Positions 33,901 through 40,890 of a stretch of DNA of 64,000 nt are shown here, one piece after another (position 1 is the first letter of the stretch; each line of letters starts with the position of its first letter). The stretch lies in contig CM023539.1 of NCBI GenBank assembly GCA_013350335.1, positions 35,760,631 through 35,824,630 of the forward strand, given 5' to 3'. This DNA comes from Chimonanthus salicifolius (Eukaryota; Streptophyta; Magnoliopsida; Laurales; Calycanthaceae). Made by a program: the position numbers and the translations under genes. A model generated the notes under the pieces. The model worked only from the letters and a program-made list of their open reading frames with translations, did no database searches and had not been told where the DNA came from.

Positions 33901-36769
33901 CATAAACTATATTGTCATTCACTTCACTCTTATTTTTCTTTATTCCTTCCCTCCACGTTTTTAGTAGTCGACCTTTGCTCTTTATGTACAATTTGTAACC
34001 TCACTACTCTATGCACTTGGGCCATGTTTGGTCGTCTAATTAGATGTTTGAACCACCTCAAATGAGTTTTTCTCAATTTGTCATCTATAGGGGTTATTTT
34101 TAAACTTTCCCTATTGTAGTCATTTCTAACTCAGTTGCTTTAGGGCTAATCCACTCATCGAACACAGCCCACCAATCTCATAAGAAAACTGATCTAGTTT
34201 GACCTTGAAAAGGAGACATTGCCAAAGAGGCAAAGGCCAAGAGATGGTCTTTAATTTGCTGAAAAAGCCACTTGCTTTGGAGATAGGGATTCGGTATTAA
34301 AATCCCTATTATTCCTTTCCAGTCCATTTCAATGAGAAACTGCTATAGGAGAAATCCTCCAATAAATTTGCTAATCACTCCATTCTATGAGTTGATAGAG
34401 ATTGAAAGTTTTCGCAACTATACCTGCGATAATTTTTGGAGTATGGAGTTGGGCATTGAGGAAAAGACAAATAGAAAAAGTTAGGTTGATGGAGATGTGC
34501 ATGTTACGTTGGATGAGTGGATTAACTTTAAAGAATAGAGTTAGAAATGATTGCAAGGGGGACAGTTTAAAAGTAGCCCCTCTATTTGACATTGAGAGAA
34601 ACTCATTTAAGATGGTTTGAGTGTGTAGGTAGAATACCTGCGACAACCCTAGTTCATAGGGTTGAGAGGCTACATGTTGCAGGTATAAGGAAGGGGGCTG
34701 AAGACAAAGGAAGGGATAAATAGAGACATGCATATAGTGGAGTGATCGAATTTGTGGTTTATGATAGGGTGAAATAGAGAGCAAAACACGTAGACATTAG
34801 ATAGATGAGATTTTGGCTTGATGACGACGATGATCTGAAAGAAGATCTCATTGAAGCCCACTAACCAAGTAAATCAATGACCATATGAGTTGCCATTGAT
34901 TACCAAATAATGGGTTAACCACCAGCTGGTGTCTGACTACTAATCTCTTTAAGTAAAAGCATTCACTGTGAATAAACCATGCTTTTGCATCTCTAGGCAT
35001 ATAAACTACTCGGATCATTTTAATGAGAAAGAAGCCAATCTATTTCACCATATGAGTTTCAGAACATTACACTGTTTGTCATACTGTATCATAAAGATGA
35101 CAAACTTGATCCTTAATAACCTTGCCCACCCATAAGTTGTCCAAAGAATAAATCACCTATGGAAGACGTTCGGCCCCGGTTGTGATGGATAGTTGAGTTA
35201 TTTTGTAGGTAGTGATGATCTTTTCAATTCTACATTCCTGTTGATGATATGATGATCTACTTTAGATGGCTAGGATTTCTTTTTATTGGAATTGTGATGG
35301 CTGTTCTATTATTATAGAACTAGAAATTTCCAATCTAAACTTGTACAGCAGGGAATCATTGCAGTTGGAATGCAATAAGGTTGTCGATGAGCTAGGCTTG
35401 TACTTGTGGTCTGACCCAAAAGCCTAATCTGATTTTCTTTAAAGTCACAATGGTTTCATTTTGAGTTTTTTGGCAGCATGTTCATTTAGTTGAAACTTAA
35501 AGTTTGAGTTATGCATGTGTAGAATTTTGTGCTCTTATGGTTCCAAGGTGGAGGAATCAGTGATTCAATTATTGTTTATTTCTGGACTCTGAAGGATTTG
35601 GTTTGCTTTTGGCACTTTTATTGAGAATTTGATTTTCGAGAATCTTTTATTTAATACTTGATTGTCTTTTTTAGATCAAGGAGAGTCTATCAAGGAGGAG
35701 CCGAAGTTCAGTGCATTTACAGGTGTTGGAAGACGTTTGGATGGGAAGCCTTCTACAGAATCAGCTACTCCAGTATCTGCATCTGTACTGAGGGAGCATC
35801 AACATGAGGTTTTGAATGGGAAGAAACCCACTTCCTCTACCACTTTATCACGCCAACATTCTGGAAAGCTTGTGTTTGGTTCAAGTGTAGGCCAGACTTC
35901 CAAGGAAACACAAAAGTATGCTTTATCTTACTGTGCTAACCTACCTTTTTTCCTTCCAACAAGAGGATGAACCATCCAACTTGATGTTGTGGACGACTTC
36001 TGACATATACTGGTTTTGTTTCTATCACCCCACATGCCTAGAATTGAGCAGACATTAGGGTTTCTGACTGCTGAGGCGTGAGTCAGGTTCGTCTCATGTT
36101 TTGAGGCTTTGATATTCGGGACTTCAATATATAGTTTAGGATATTTTCGGACTTCAACATCCGTAATTTCTTTTTTTGATATTTTCTTAAAAGAAATTTG
36201 GTTGACTCCATATCAGTGGAGGCTCCAAAATGCCCTGTTTTGACTGATGCATCTCAGGAAATTGAAAACCCAAGATAAACTGAGACACTCAAGCTGTAAT
36301 CCTTGCTTATGGCTAGGTGTTCTTGTAATTGAAAATGACCCAATTTTCATGTATGATGTACATGTTGTCGTATTGTGCTTTAGATGAAAAGGTTTGGAAG
36401 CTCCATAAATGGTGGGACGCCCTTTTTATTCCACCATAAATTTAGTCATCACTAGTTGCCAAAATCATCTGGGCATTAAAACAATAAAATAAAATAAATG
36501 GCAGCAACCTTACTGATGTTTTGATATACTGAGGTTCAATTTTTGTGCAGCTTCAAACCACAAACGACTGTTTTTATTCTACTAGAGTTAATTAAAATTA
36601 AGCTTATTTTCACCTTAGCCTTGGACAGAAAGGAGGATTTAAAGCTTTGCTCAATTATTTGTATGCATATATGTAGGCTGCTGCAAAAGATGCCAAGTCT
36701 GAACCTCAGAAGCAAGAAGAACCCAAGTTCCAAGCCTTCATCGGGAAGAAGTACTCGCTGCGAGGATGA
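12955..36769 (+). CDS. UFD1: UFD1, ubiquitin fusion degradation protein 1 (whole gene, start codon to stop)
   Basis: UFD1 pairs with NPL4 as the ubiquitin-binding cofactor of the AAA ATPase CDC48/p97, which extracts ubiquitylated proteins from membranes and complexes, for example in ER-associated degradation. Coding exons: 12955-12957 (ATG only), 17407-17484, 18880-18904, 19012-19044, 19644-19765, 19916-20046, 26468-26691, 35675-35915, possibly 36551-36569, and 36677-36769. Residues about 10-195 form the UFD1 domain, with plant-typical motifs [40 protein letters not shown] and [15 protein letters not shown]220-T-G-V-G-R-R-L227 is an SHP box, which binds the CDC48 N domain; the C-terminus [13 protein letters not shown] matches the conserved plant tail. 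Length is about 316-322 residues against about 312-320 in Arabidopsis. All introns are GT-AG. The phases agree at every junction except the last, where exon 9 ends with two codon bases but exon 10 starts in phase 0. Confidence 0.93.
13840..14690 (+). mobile_element. Copia-type LTR remnant in UFD1 intron 2
   Basis: A TATA-like tataaata at 14000-14007 is followed about 490 bases later by gtggatgtaggttcaggtga and accaaaccactataaa, the conserved R-U5 signature of many plant Ty1/Copia LTRs. The outer boundaries and any second LTR are not resolved, and no gag-pol remains. Confidence 0.5.
14690..17406. other. Rest of UFD1 intron 2
   Basis: No second gene and no element with clear ends. A (CT)n microsatellite lies at 17304-17320, about 85 bp before the intron's 3' end, and the acceptor is ggttgcag at 17406. 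Confidence 0.6.
17407..17484 (+). CDS. UFD1: UFD1 exon 3
   Basis: Encodes residues 2-27, FFEGYDYPG to ASFIDK, phase 0 at both ends. Acceptor ttgcag, donor gtttga. The [11 protein letters not shown] segment is nearly invariant among plant UFD1 proteins. Confidence 0.93.
18880..18904 (+). CDS. UFD1: UFD1 exon 4 (25-nt microexon)
   Basis: Encodes PHLESGDK plus one base. Acceptor atttgcag, donor gtatgt. Joined to exon 5 it gives [15 protein letters not shown], the expected family sequence, so this very short exon is well supported. Confidence 0.92.
19012..19044 (+). CDS. UFD1: UFD1 exon 5 (33 nt)
   Basis: Encodes [11 protein letters not shown] with split codons at both ends. Acceptor tttgccag, donor gtaaga. 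It lies 107 bp after exon 4. Confidence 0.93.
19119..19168. repeat. Compound microsatellite (TC)n-(CA)n in UFD1 intron 5
   Basis: About eleven TC units are followed by an interrupted CA tract. It is intronic and likely length-polymorphic. Confidence 0.9.
19644..19765 (+). CDS. UFD1: UFD1 exon 6
   Basis: Encodes residues 47-87, [13 protein letters not shown] through GMIYLPYW, the core of the UFD1 domain. Acceptor ctttgcag, donor gtacgt; the glycine/alanine codon split with exon 5 is consistent. Confidence 0.94.
19916..20046 (+). CDS. UFD1: UFD1 exon 7
   Basis: Encodes residues 88-130 and two bases of codon 131: [13 protein letters not shown] through LDISNPKA. Acceptor gctgtag, donor gtcagt. 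It contains the KLQPHT motif of the second half of the UFD1 domain. Confidence 0.94.
20047..22513. other. UFD1 intron 7, first part
   Basis: Pyrimidine-rich tract at 20438-20630 (CT repeats followed by T-rich sequence), a small inverted-repeat element at about 20721-20919, and otherwise AT-rich sequence without a gene. The 21060-21800 stretch looks like retroelement-derived DNA, but I could not place LTR ends. Confidence 0.5.
20721..20919. repeat. MITE-like inverted repeat in UFD1 intron 7
   Basis: A 34-nt left arm at 20721-20754 (starts tccatttgaaaaggtcc) is the near-perfect inverse of 20887-20919 (ends ggaccttttcaatgga). Weaker complementarity extends outward on both sides (gttgatggtaacg against its inverse near 20925-20938). 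There is no coding sequence between the arms, so this is probably a short non-autonomous DNA transposon. Confidence 0.6.
23166..24122. mobile_element. Non-autonomous DNA transposon with long terminal inverted repeats (possibly Mutator-like), nested in a LINE
   Basis: The left arm from 23166 (atgaaggctaggatcggttt) is matched, inverted, by the right arm ending at 24122. Complementarity continues about 200 nt inward, to about 23411 on the left and 23932 on the right. The flanking nonamers atgataatg (23157-23165) and tagataatc (24123-24131) share gataat, compatible with an eroded 9-bp target duplication as made by Mutator-like elements. The left arm has a 54-55 bp internal duplication. No transposase is encoded. 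Confidence 0.68.
23187..23296. repeat. Tandem duplication (2 x about 54 bp) within the left transposon arm
   Basis: The segment from acacctacccaggtt to tgcaaatccggct occurs twice in a row, differing at a couple of positions. The right arm has it once, so the duplication came after insertion or arose in this copy. Confidence 0.82.
24640..25525 (+). mobile_element. L1-type LINE 3' part, plus strand, internally deleted
   Basis: The translation gives [19 protein letters not shown] and FPRLYHF, the conserved post-RT segment of plant L1 ORF2, followed further on by [18 protein letters not shown], the CxxC...H zinc-finger region. Spacing between them is shorter than usual and frames change, so the copy is deleted and dead. 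The 3' end is a tail of aataat repeats at about 25508-25522. It lies in UFD1 intron 7, head-on to the minus-strand LINE. Confidence 0.65.
25526..26467. other. UFD1 intron 7, last part
   Basis: AT-rich sequence without gene or recognisable element, ending in the acceptor ttatacag at 26467. Confidence 0.55.
26468..26691 (+). CDS. UFD1: UFD1 exon 8
   Basis: Encodes residues 131-205 and one base: [19 protein letters not shown] through [11 protein letters not shown], including the strongly conserved [20 protein letters not shown] that ends the UFD1 domain. Acceptor atacag, donor gttttt. The open frame continues into the intron, but with sequence unlike the family. Confidence 0.94.
27219..28205 (-). 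mobile_element. 5'-truncated L1-type LINE with target site duplication, in UFD1 intron 8
   Basis: An 18-bp direct repeat, gtaactgttagaaaactt at 27219-27236 and gtaactattggaaaactt at 28188-28205, differs at two positions and encloses about 950 bp. On the minus strand the insert encodes the L1 ORF2 C-terminal zinc-finger region ([40 protein letters not shown], then [12 protein letters not shown]) in two frames and ends with poly(A) next to the left repeat. This is a textbook target-primed insertion, moderately old. Confidence 0.83.
28629..28673 (+). repeat. Purine-only, G-rich tract
   Basis: Runs of ggga/gagg lead into twelve or more consecutive G and a gcgcgggg end. It has G-quadruplex and triplex (H-DNA) potential and lies about 25 bp upstream of the left edge of the duplicated block. 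Confidence 0.75.
30631..32143 (+). mobile_element. Possible solo LTR of about 1.5 kb (copy 1)
   Basis: The segment starts tgttggtacctcaatttt and ends ctgttttcaaca, giving TGTTG...CAACA ends, with a TATA-like gtaaatagg near 31627-31635 and no coding sequence. No 5-bp target duplication is visible. The equivalent in copy 2 is at 56052-57538. Confidence 0.35.
33075..33640. repeat. Single-copy counterpart of the 550-bp tandem unit
   Basis: After a T13-G8 tract and further G-rich sequence, the unit from attagaagacgttagtttaa to tagtttgcaa occurs once, followed by caaccttgtagtaaaagcc. This is the ancestral arrangement for the eight-unit array at 58488-62940. Confidence 0.88.
33835..34160 (-). mobile_element. 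RTE-type LINE fragment, minus strand (copy 1)
   Basis: Homologous to 63125-63440, where an open frame reads [22 protein letters not shown] and [16 protein letters not shown]. This pattern (RWFGHV..R, then a W/R-rich tail) is the extreme C-terminus of plant RTE-clade ORF2. The copy here has a small deletion near 33984 that breaks the frame. Confidence 0.6.
34395..34860 (+). mobile_element. RTE-type LINE fragment, plus strand (copy 1)
   Basis: The translation shows [20 protein letters not shown] and then, across a frame change, a KMVWFECV-like stretch, corresponding to the family's MRMLRWMCGHT..DRIRN and LRWFGHV motifs. It is the same ORF2 region as the minus-strand fragment 240 bp to the left, but in opposite orientation. 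Decayed. Confidence 0.6.
34861..35674. other. UFD1 intron 8, last part
   Basis: No gene or clear element. It ends with the T-rich acceptor gtcttttttag at 35674. Confidence 0.55.
35675..35915 (+). CDS. UFD1: UFD1 exon 9 (SHP box region)
   Basis: Encodes residues 206-285 plus two bases. [18 protein letters not shown] contains the SHP box (FxGxGxxL) that docks UFD1 on the CDC48 N domain; [10 protein letters not shown] is the second conserved plant block. Between them the sequence is a low-complexity Ser/Thr-rich linker. Donor aa|gtatgc leaves two codon bases. Confidence 0.93.
36551..36569 (+). CDS. UFD1: Candidate UFD1 microexon (19 nt)
   Basis: A strong acceptor (caatttttgtgcag) at 36550 is followed 19 nt later by a GT (act|gttttt). 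Including these 19 nt would join exon 9 (two leftover bases) to exon 10 (phase 0) in frame, adding NFKPQTT in the linker. The donor is weak, and no known family sequence that I recall supports the peptide. The alternative is a 1-nt frameshift in this allele or assembly. Confidence 0.35.
36677..36769 (+). CDS. UFD1: UFD1 exon 10 (C-terminus and stop)
   Basis: Read in the conserved frame it gives [16 protein letters not shown] then [14 protein letters not shown] and TGA at 36767-36769. The tail is the second CDC48-contact-like motif of plant UFD1, which usually reads FQAFTGKKYSL; here the Thr is Ile. Acceptor atatgtag. Joined directly to exon 9 the frame would be wrong by one base. Confidence 0.85.
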   Translation, partial: AAAKDAKSEPQKQEEPKFQAFIGKKYSLRG

Positions 36770-36946
36770 TTTAAGATCTTACTCAATGTTGAAACACCTA
36801 CAAGAATAACTAGGAAGATGCACCACCCTTTGTTGAAATGCATCAGCCTAAGATGATGGAAGTCATTTCTTATTACATTTATACAGAATAACTTAATATA
36901 ATCTATCAATCTCTATGCATTATTCTTTCGTAATTTCTCAGTCTAG

Positions 36947-37145
36947 TCTGGGGTTCTTGTGAGATTTGTATTTTCTTAAAAAAATTCGAAATGGACATTT
37001 TTTTTTTTTTATCAGAGATAGATACCAAGTAGTTTCACCCTCAAATCTGGGGTTCTTGTGAGATTTGTATTTTCTTAAAAAAATTCGAAATGGACTTTTT
37101 TTTTTTTTATCAGAGATAGATACCAAGTAGTTTTACCCTCAAATC
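36947..37145. repeat. Tandem duplication, 2 x 99 bp, just past the UFD1 3' UTR
   Basis: The unit running from tctggggttcttgtgagatt to the caccctcaaa word is present twice head to tail (36947-37045 and 37046-37145), nearly identical, each with a long T run. It lies about 180 bp after the UFD1 stop codon, near the expected end of the transcript. Confidence 0.88.
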
Positions 37146-38389
37146 AGTTGAAGGCCAACCCTGGTCAAGCTGGTGACCTATTTTAACCATTTCAGAAATG
37201 GGGTTTTGGCTGGAAGAGGGGCCTATAGTTGTATCCAAGGTTTAAAAACTCAAAAAGTCCAAGTTAGACTCGTGAGTCAATGAGTTTTACAGAGTTCTTT
37301 CGAGTTGAGACTAAAAATTGGTTGAGTTACTTGATTCGATAAGATTTTGAGTCAAGCGTTAGCATCTATTATTTTGTTCATGTTGTAACCTATATTTTTT
37401 AGAATAAAAGTTCTCTACACTGCAAATTAAAATGAAAGTTGTTCAACTGACCAATTGAAGCATCATAGAAAACCCTAATCTTACATAGCATTATTCTAGC
37501 TTGAATGACTCATGAAAAGTGGCATTTGATGTGAGCCTTTAACTCTATTAACATAATAAGAAAGAGCAGAATCTGTGGATTTGTAAATAATAAAATTATT
37601 TTATTTTAGTGTTGTTAGCCTTTTGATTTAAGCAATAAAAGGAGTTGGTACTGAGTTTTATTCTTATGATTCGATTAATGCCACCGTTGAGAGAAAATGT
37701 TAAAGTATCTAAAATTTGTCACTTCAGCAAAATAAGATTATTCCTCGTTTATATTATATTTTTTGAGTTGAATTTTAATAATATAATTTATTTAACTTGT
37801 CCTTTTGTCTATTTATTATTATTTTAATAGTTTCTTTTAAATATAAATCGAATTTAGAGTTGTGGAATATTTTATAATTAAAACATAAGGTTAGAATCTA
37901 TTTGAATTCTTTAACTTTAAATTTATCAAAATTAATAGTGAAGCACCAAATTCATTCTGATTGTGTGGGAGTTGGTTTATGTTGAGTAATGGCGATTTTT
38001 CCATGATAGTTTTAGAAGCATTGGATATTGTCTTAGTTTCTCAAATACCTTCTTAGGTATTGAATACCTTTTTAGGTATTTTGTTTGTTTTATGAAAAAA
38101 TGAATTTGATAGAAAAAGTTTTTTTTCCTTTTTTTTTTTTAAAAAAACATTTTTTTCCATAACTCCTCTTTTTTTACTTCTTTTTTTTAATATACCATCT
38201 TGCGGAAACATTAGTAACACTAATATTAATATGAATAATATTTATTATTTTCATTTTAACTTATGTCTTTTTTATAATTTTTTTCTTTGCTCTCGTCTTT
38301 TGTTTTTCTCATCTTCAAATTTATTTTTTACTCTTTCTTGGTATCGTCATTCTAATCTAGCTTTAGTTCTTGTATTATTATTATTATTA
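37146..38389. other. AT-rich intergenic stretch
   Basis: Diffuse repeat with gagtcaa/actcgtgag words at 37250-37360, long T/A runs at about 38120-38190, and a short (ATT)n tract at 38372-38392. No gene seen. Confidence 0.5.
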
Positions 38390-38392
38390 TTA

Positions 38393-38920
38393 TGTCTAAA
38401 CTACCTTGAGAGTTTTTCTCAATTTATCTTCTATTGAGACTATTTTTAAACATTCCCTAATTTGATCTTCTCCAAATTTACCATTTAGAGTTTATTTACT
38501 GTTCAATGTAATATCCACATCTCTGTCACCTTAAATTTGTCAATTTTTATTTTCTTCTTTACCAATATTTTGCTCCATCGAGCATTGTGGGTCTAAATTT
38601 GATTTATAAAATCACCCATTTGAGGGATGAATGACTCATTTATCAAACAAAATTTCATTGACTTATCTACATTTTGTCTATCCCGTTTCCATCCTATTAA
38701 GACTAATCTTCTAAGAGTTTGTATCATGTAGATCTCAAGTATCTAAATTTATTGTAGTGTGAAGCTAAGTCTATCGATCTTAACGAGGTTGCCTCTTTTA
38801 TACAATTATACTTGATGTGTCTCAATTTTTAGCTCTATTAAGTTTTAGACCCTTAATCTCTAAAATTCTTTTTCAAAATTGGTAATTAATATTGATTTTC
38901 ACAAAAAACTTCTAATGATG
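38393..38920 (-). mobile_element. Decayed RTE-type LINE remnant
   Basis: The first 60 bp (ctaccttgagagtttttctc to ctatttttaaacattcc) resemble the minus-strand RTE fragments at 34040-34110 and 63360-63420. The continuation (ctccatcgagcattgtgggt, gatgaatgactcatt) resembles more upstream parts of such elements. No open frame survives. Confidence 0.38.
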
Positions 38921-39169
38921 TTTGCTTAGTCATTGTGACAATTTTAATCTCCTATAAAAACTCAAAAGCCTCAAAATAAAATTTACCAAAAATAAAAATT
39001 CTATGAAAATAAATTGTTAGACCCTGAAGATGATGGAATTTGAGAATTGAAATGGAATAACCTTTACTGGTTCCTATGTTGTCAAGGGTGGGTTTAGAAA
39101 TTTCATATTGGAGGGGGGCCAGTAATTTTTTATAGTTTTTACTTTTTAGTAAATTTTGAACTTAAAAAA

Positions 39170-39433
39170 ACATGGGCTTGGTTAATCTTTTGAGCTGGAA
39201 GCACAGGTCCAACAAGTGGTATCAGAGTCAAGGCTCAAGCCACCGGTGGATCTCCTAACCGGACGGGATGGGTGGCGATATTTATCTGTCGGAGAGCCTC
39301 GTTCGAAGGGAAATTGTTGGGCACGAACGAGTCCCACATCGGTGAGAGAGAGAGAGAAAAAGAGGGATTTATATAGGGCCGAAGAACTCCACCTATCAGA
39401 CTAGTTTTTTGGGCCGGAAGCCCAGGTCCAACA
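39170..39433 (+). mobile_element. TRIM-type miniature LTR retrotransposon 1
   Basis: A 3' LTR of 119 bp (39315-39433) starts tgttgggcacgaacgagtcc and ends cccaggtccaaca. The same end, gcacaggtccaaca, closes a truncated 5' LTR at 39214. Two bases later comes tggtatcagagtc (39217-39229), a near-perfect initiator-Met-tRNA primer-binding site. The internal region is only about 100 bp and codes for nothing. LTRs near 100 bp with a tiny interior define TRIM elements. The 5' LTR keeps only about its last 45 bp. Confidence 0.72.
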
Positions 39434-40088
39434 CCTTCCCATTGCCTTTGTTCACTAATAGAACAAATCTCCTCTGTTAAAATGGAGTGAAATGCAAATA
39501 GATTGAAAATTGGTACTATCGACTTTTTTTGATTAAATTATTAACAAAATTAACTAATCAATTATTGTATTATTATATTATAAATATATTAATGGCATTG
39601 ATTTGTAGAAAACGAATGCAAAATAAAGAATAATGCATCCATTGCCATTTAAGAATATTTGTGTGGGAAAATTACCTTAACTTTCGAAAATTTTCTATTT
39701 CTTGTTTTTATCCTCAACTTTCTTGTTCAGTATACTCTCATTTTGAAGAAGGGAGAAGAGAGAGGGGTCTAAAATCTAACATTCAACATGCAACAAAGAG
39801 AGCAAGAGAATTGAGAAAAATGAATTTTGAGAGTTTTTCACAATTTTCAACTTTTATTCTCCAAAATGTCAAATTATTTACCTTCAACTTATTACAATGG
39901 TGACCTAAAATATACTAGAAGTAACAGTAATGGATGAACTCATAGTTTTCAAATTCTACTGAGCCCCAACTTTAACTCATTCATCACGCACTCTCACTTA
40001 GTAAATTAGTTGATTTACGTAGCAAGATAAATTAGATGGATTTGGCACTAAATTTGTACTCAACCCTGCAATTGCCACATGTGGATAT

Positions 40089-40375
40089 TGTTAACAAAGT
40101 TCCACATTGTCAGTGAATTTTTGCATTTTGAGGTTTATAAATGCATGAACGCCCTCTCCTTATAAGTCAATTTTTAGGGATGAGTACTACCTATGTGTTT
40201 TCTCATGGTATAAGAACGAAGGTACCACATGGATGTGTTAGGTTTGTAACACCAGCCTTGCAAAAAGGGAAAGAGCTGAGTGTCTTCTGCCCTAACGTTG
40301 AGGTGGAGTATTATAAATGCATGATCACCCTCTCTTTATAAGCCGAGTTTTAGGGATGCGTTATACCCATGTTTT
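40089..40375 (+). mobile_element. TRIM-type miniature LTR retrotransposon 2
   Basis: A 5' LTR of 117 bp (40089-40205) starts tgttaacaaagttccacatt and ends gttttctca, with tttataaatgcatg as a TATA region. It is followed immediately by tggtataagaac (40206-40217), a diverged Met-tRNA primer-binding site. After an interior of under 100 bp, ttataaatgcatgatcaccc at 40311 begins a partial 3' LTR matching the 5' LTR. Non-coding; 3' LTR incomplete. Confidence 0.66.
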
Positions 40376-40739
40376 TTTTTTTTATGTTGGTGTCTGCATT
40401 AGTAATTTTATTTTAAAGTTTCCTCAACTAATGAAACGACAAATTCATAGTTAAATTGATGATAGATAGCAATATAAATTCTCTACTGCTAAAACAGTAA
40501 CATGTTGGTAGAGTAAAAAAAATCTACCACATTTAACTTTGTTAATCATGCTATGACATGGGGATACAATTAACCTCTTGTTGTCCGAGCTAAACTGCTC
40601 TGTTATCAACTCCAATGTTTCTCTTGATCTCCGTATTATGGCTACGGAAATAATAAATAAATTGGTGGGAGATATTACTTCCTTCCCTTTTTTTGTTGGC
40701 AATTTCCAGGCGTAATACTGTTTGGGATTGATTGTTTCT

Positions 40740-40890
40740 TCAGCCCATTCTTTTGTGCAGAGTTCTCTTTTGCATTTTGTCTCTATATTTTGCCTGGCCC
40801 AAGCTGTGAGTTTCTCTTTTGTACATTTTTGGACTACTTATTATCTGAATGAAATTTACTAACCATCATTAAAAAAAATAAATCATGTTA
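40740..40890 (+). mobile_element. Possible LINE 3' tail
   Basis: A T-rich segment ending atgaaatttactaacc and catcattaaaaaaaa resembles the 3' UTR and poly(A) end of plant LINEs. No ORF2 motif is visible upstream. Confidence 0.3.

Larger units (their letters stand above)
28696..34747. repeat. Segmental duplication, copy 1 (about 6 kb, inside UFD1 intron 8)
   Basis: From tgagagagcatgttgctt onward this block matches, in the same orientation, the segment starting at 54140. Differences by eye are scattered substitutions and short indels. It contains no UFD1 exon. It holds a possible solo LTR (30631-32143), one unit of the sequence that became a tandem array in copy 2 (33075-33640), and RTE LINE pieces. 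The right boundary given here is only where copy 2 leaves the window; the true homology may run further. Confidence 0.92.
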
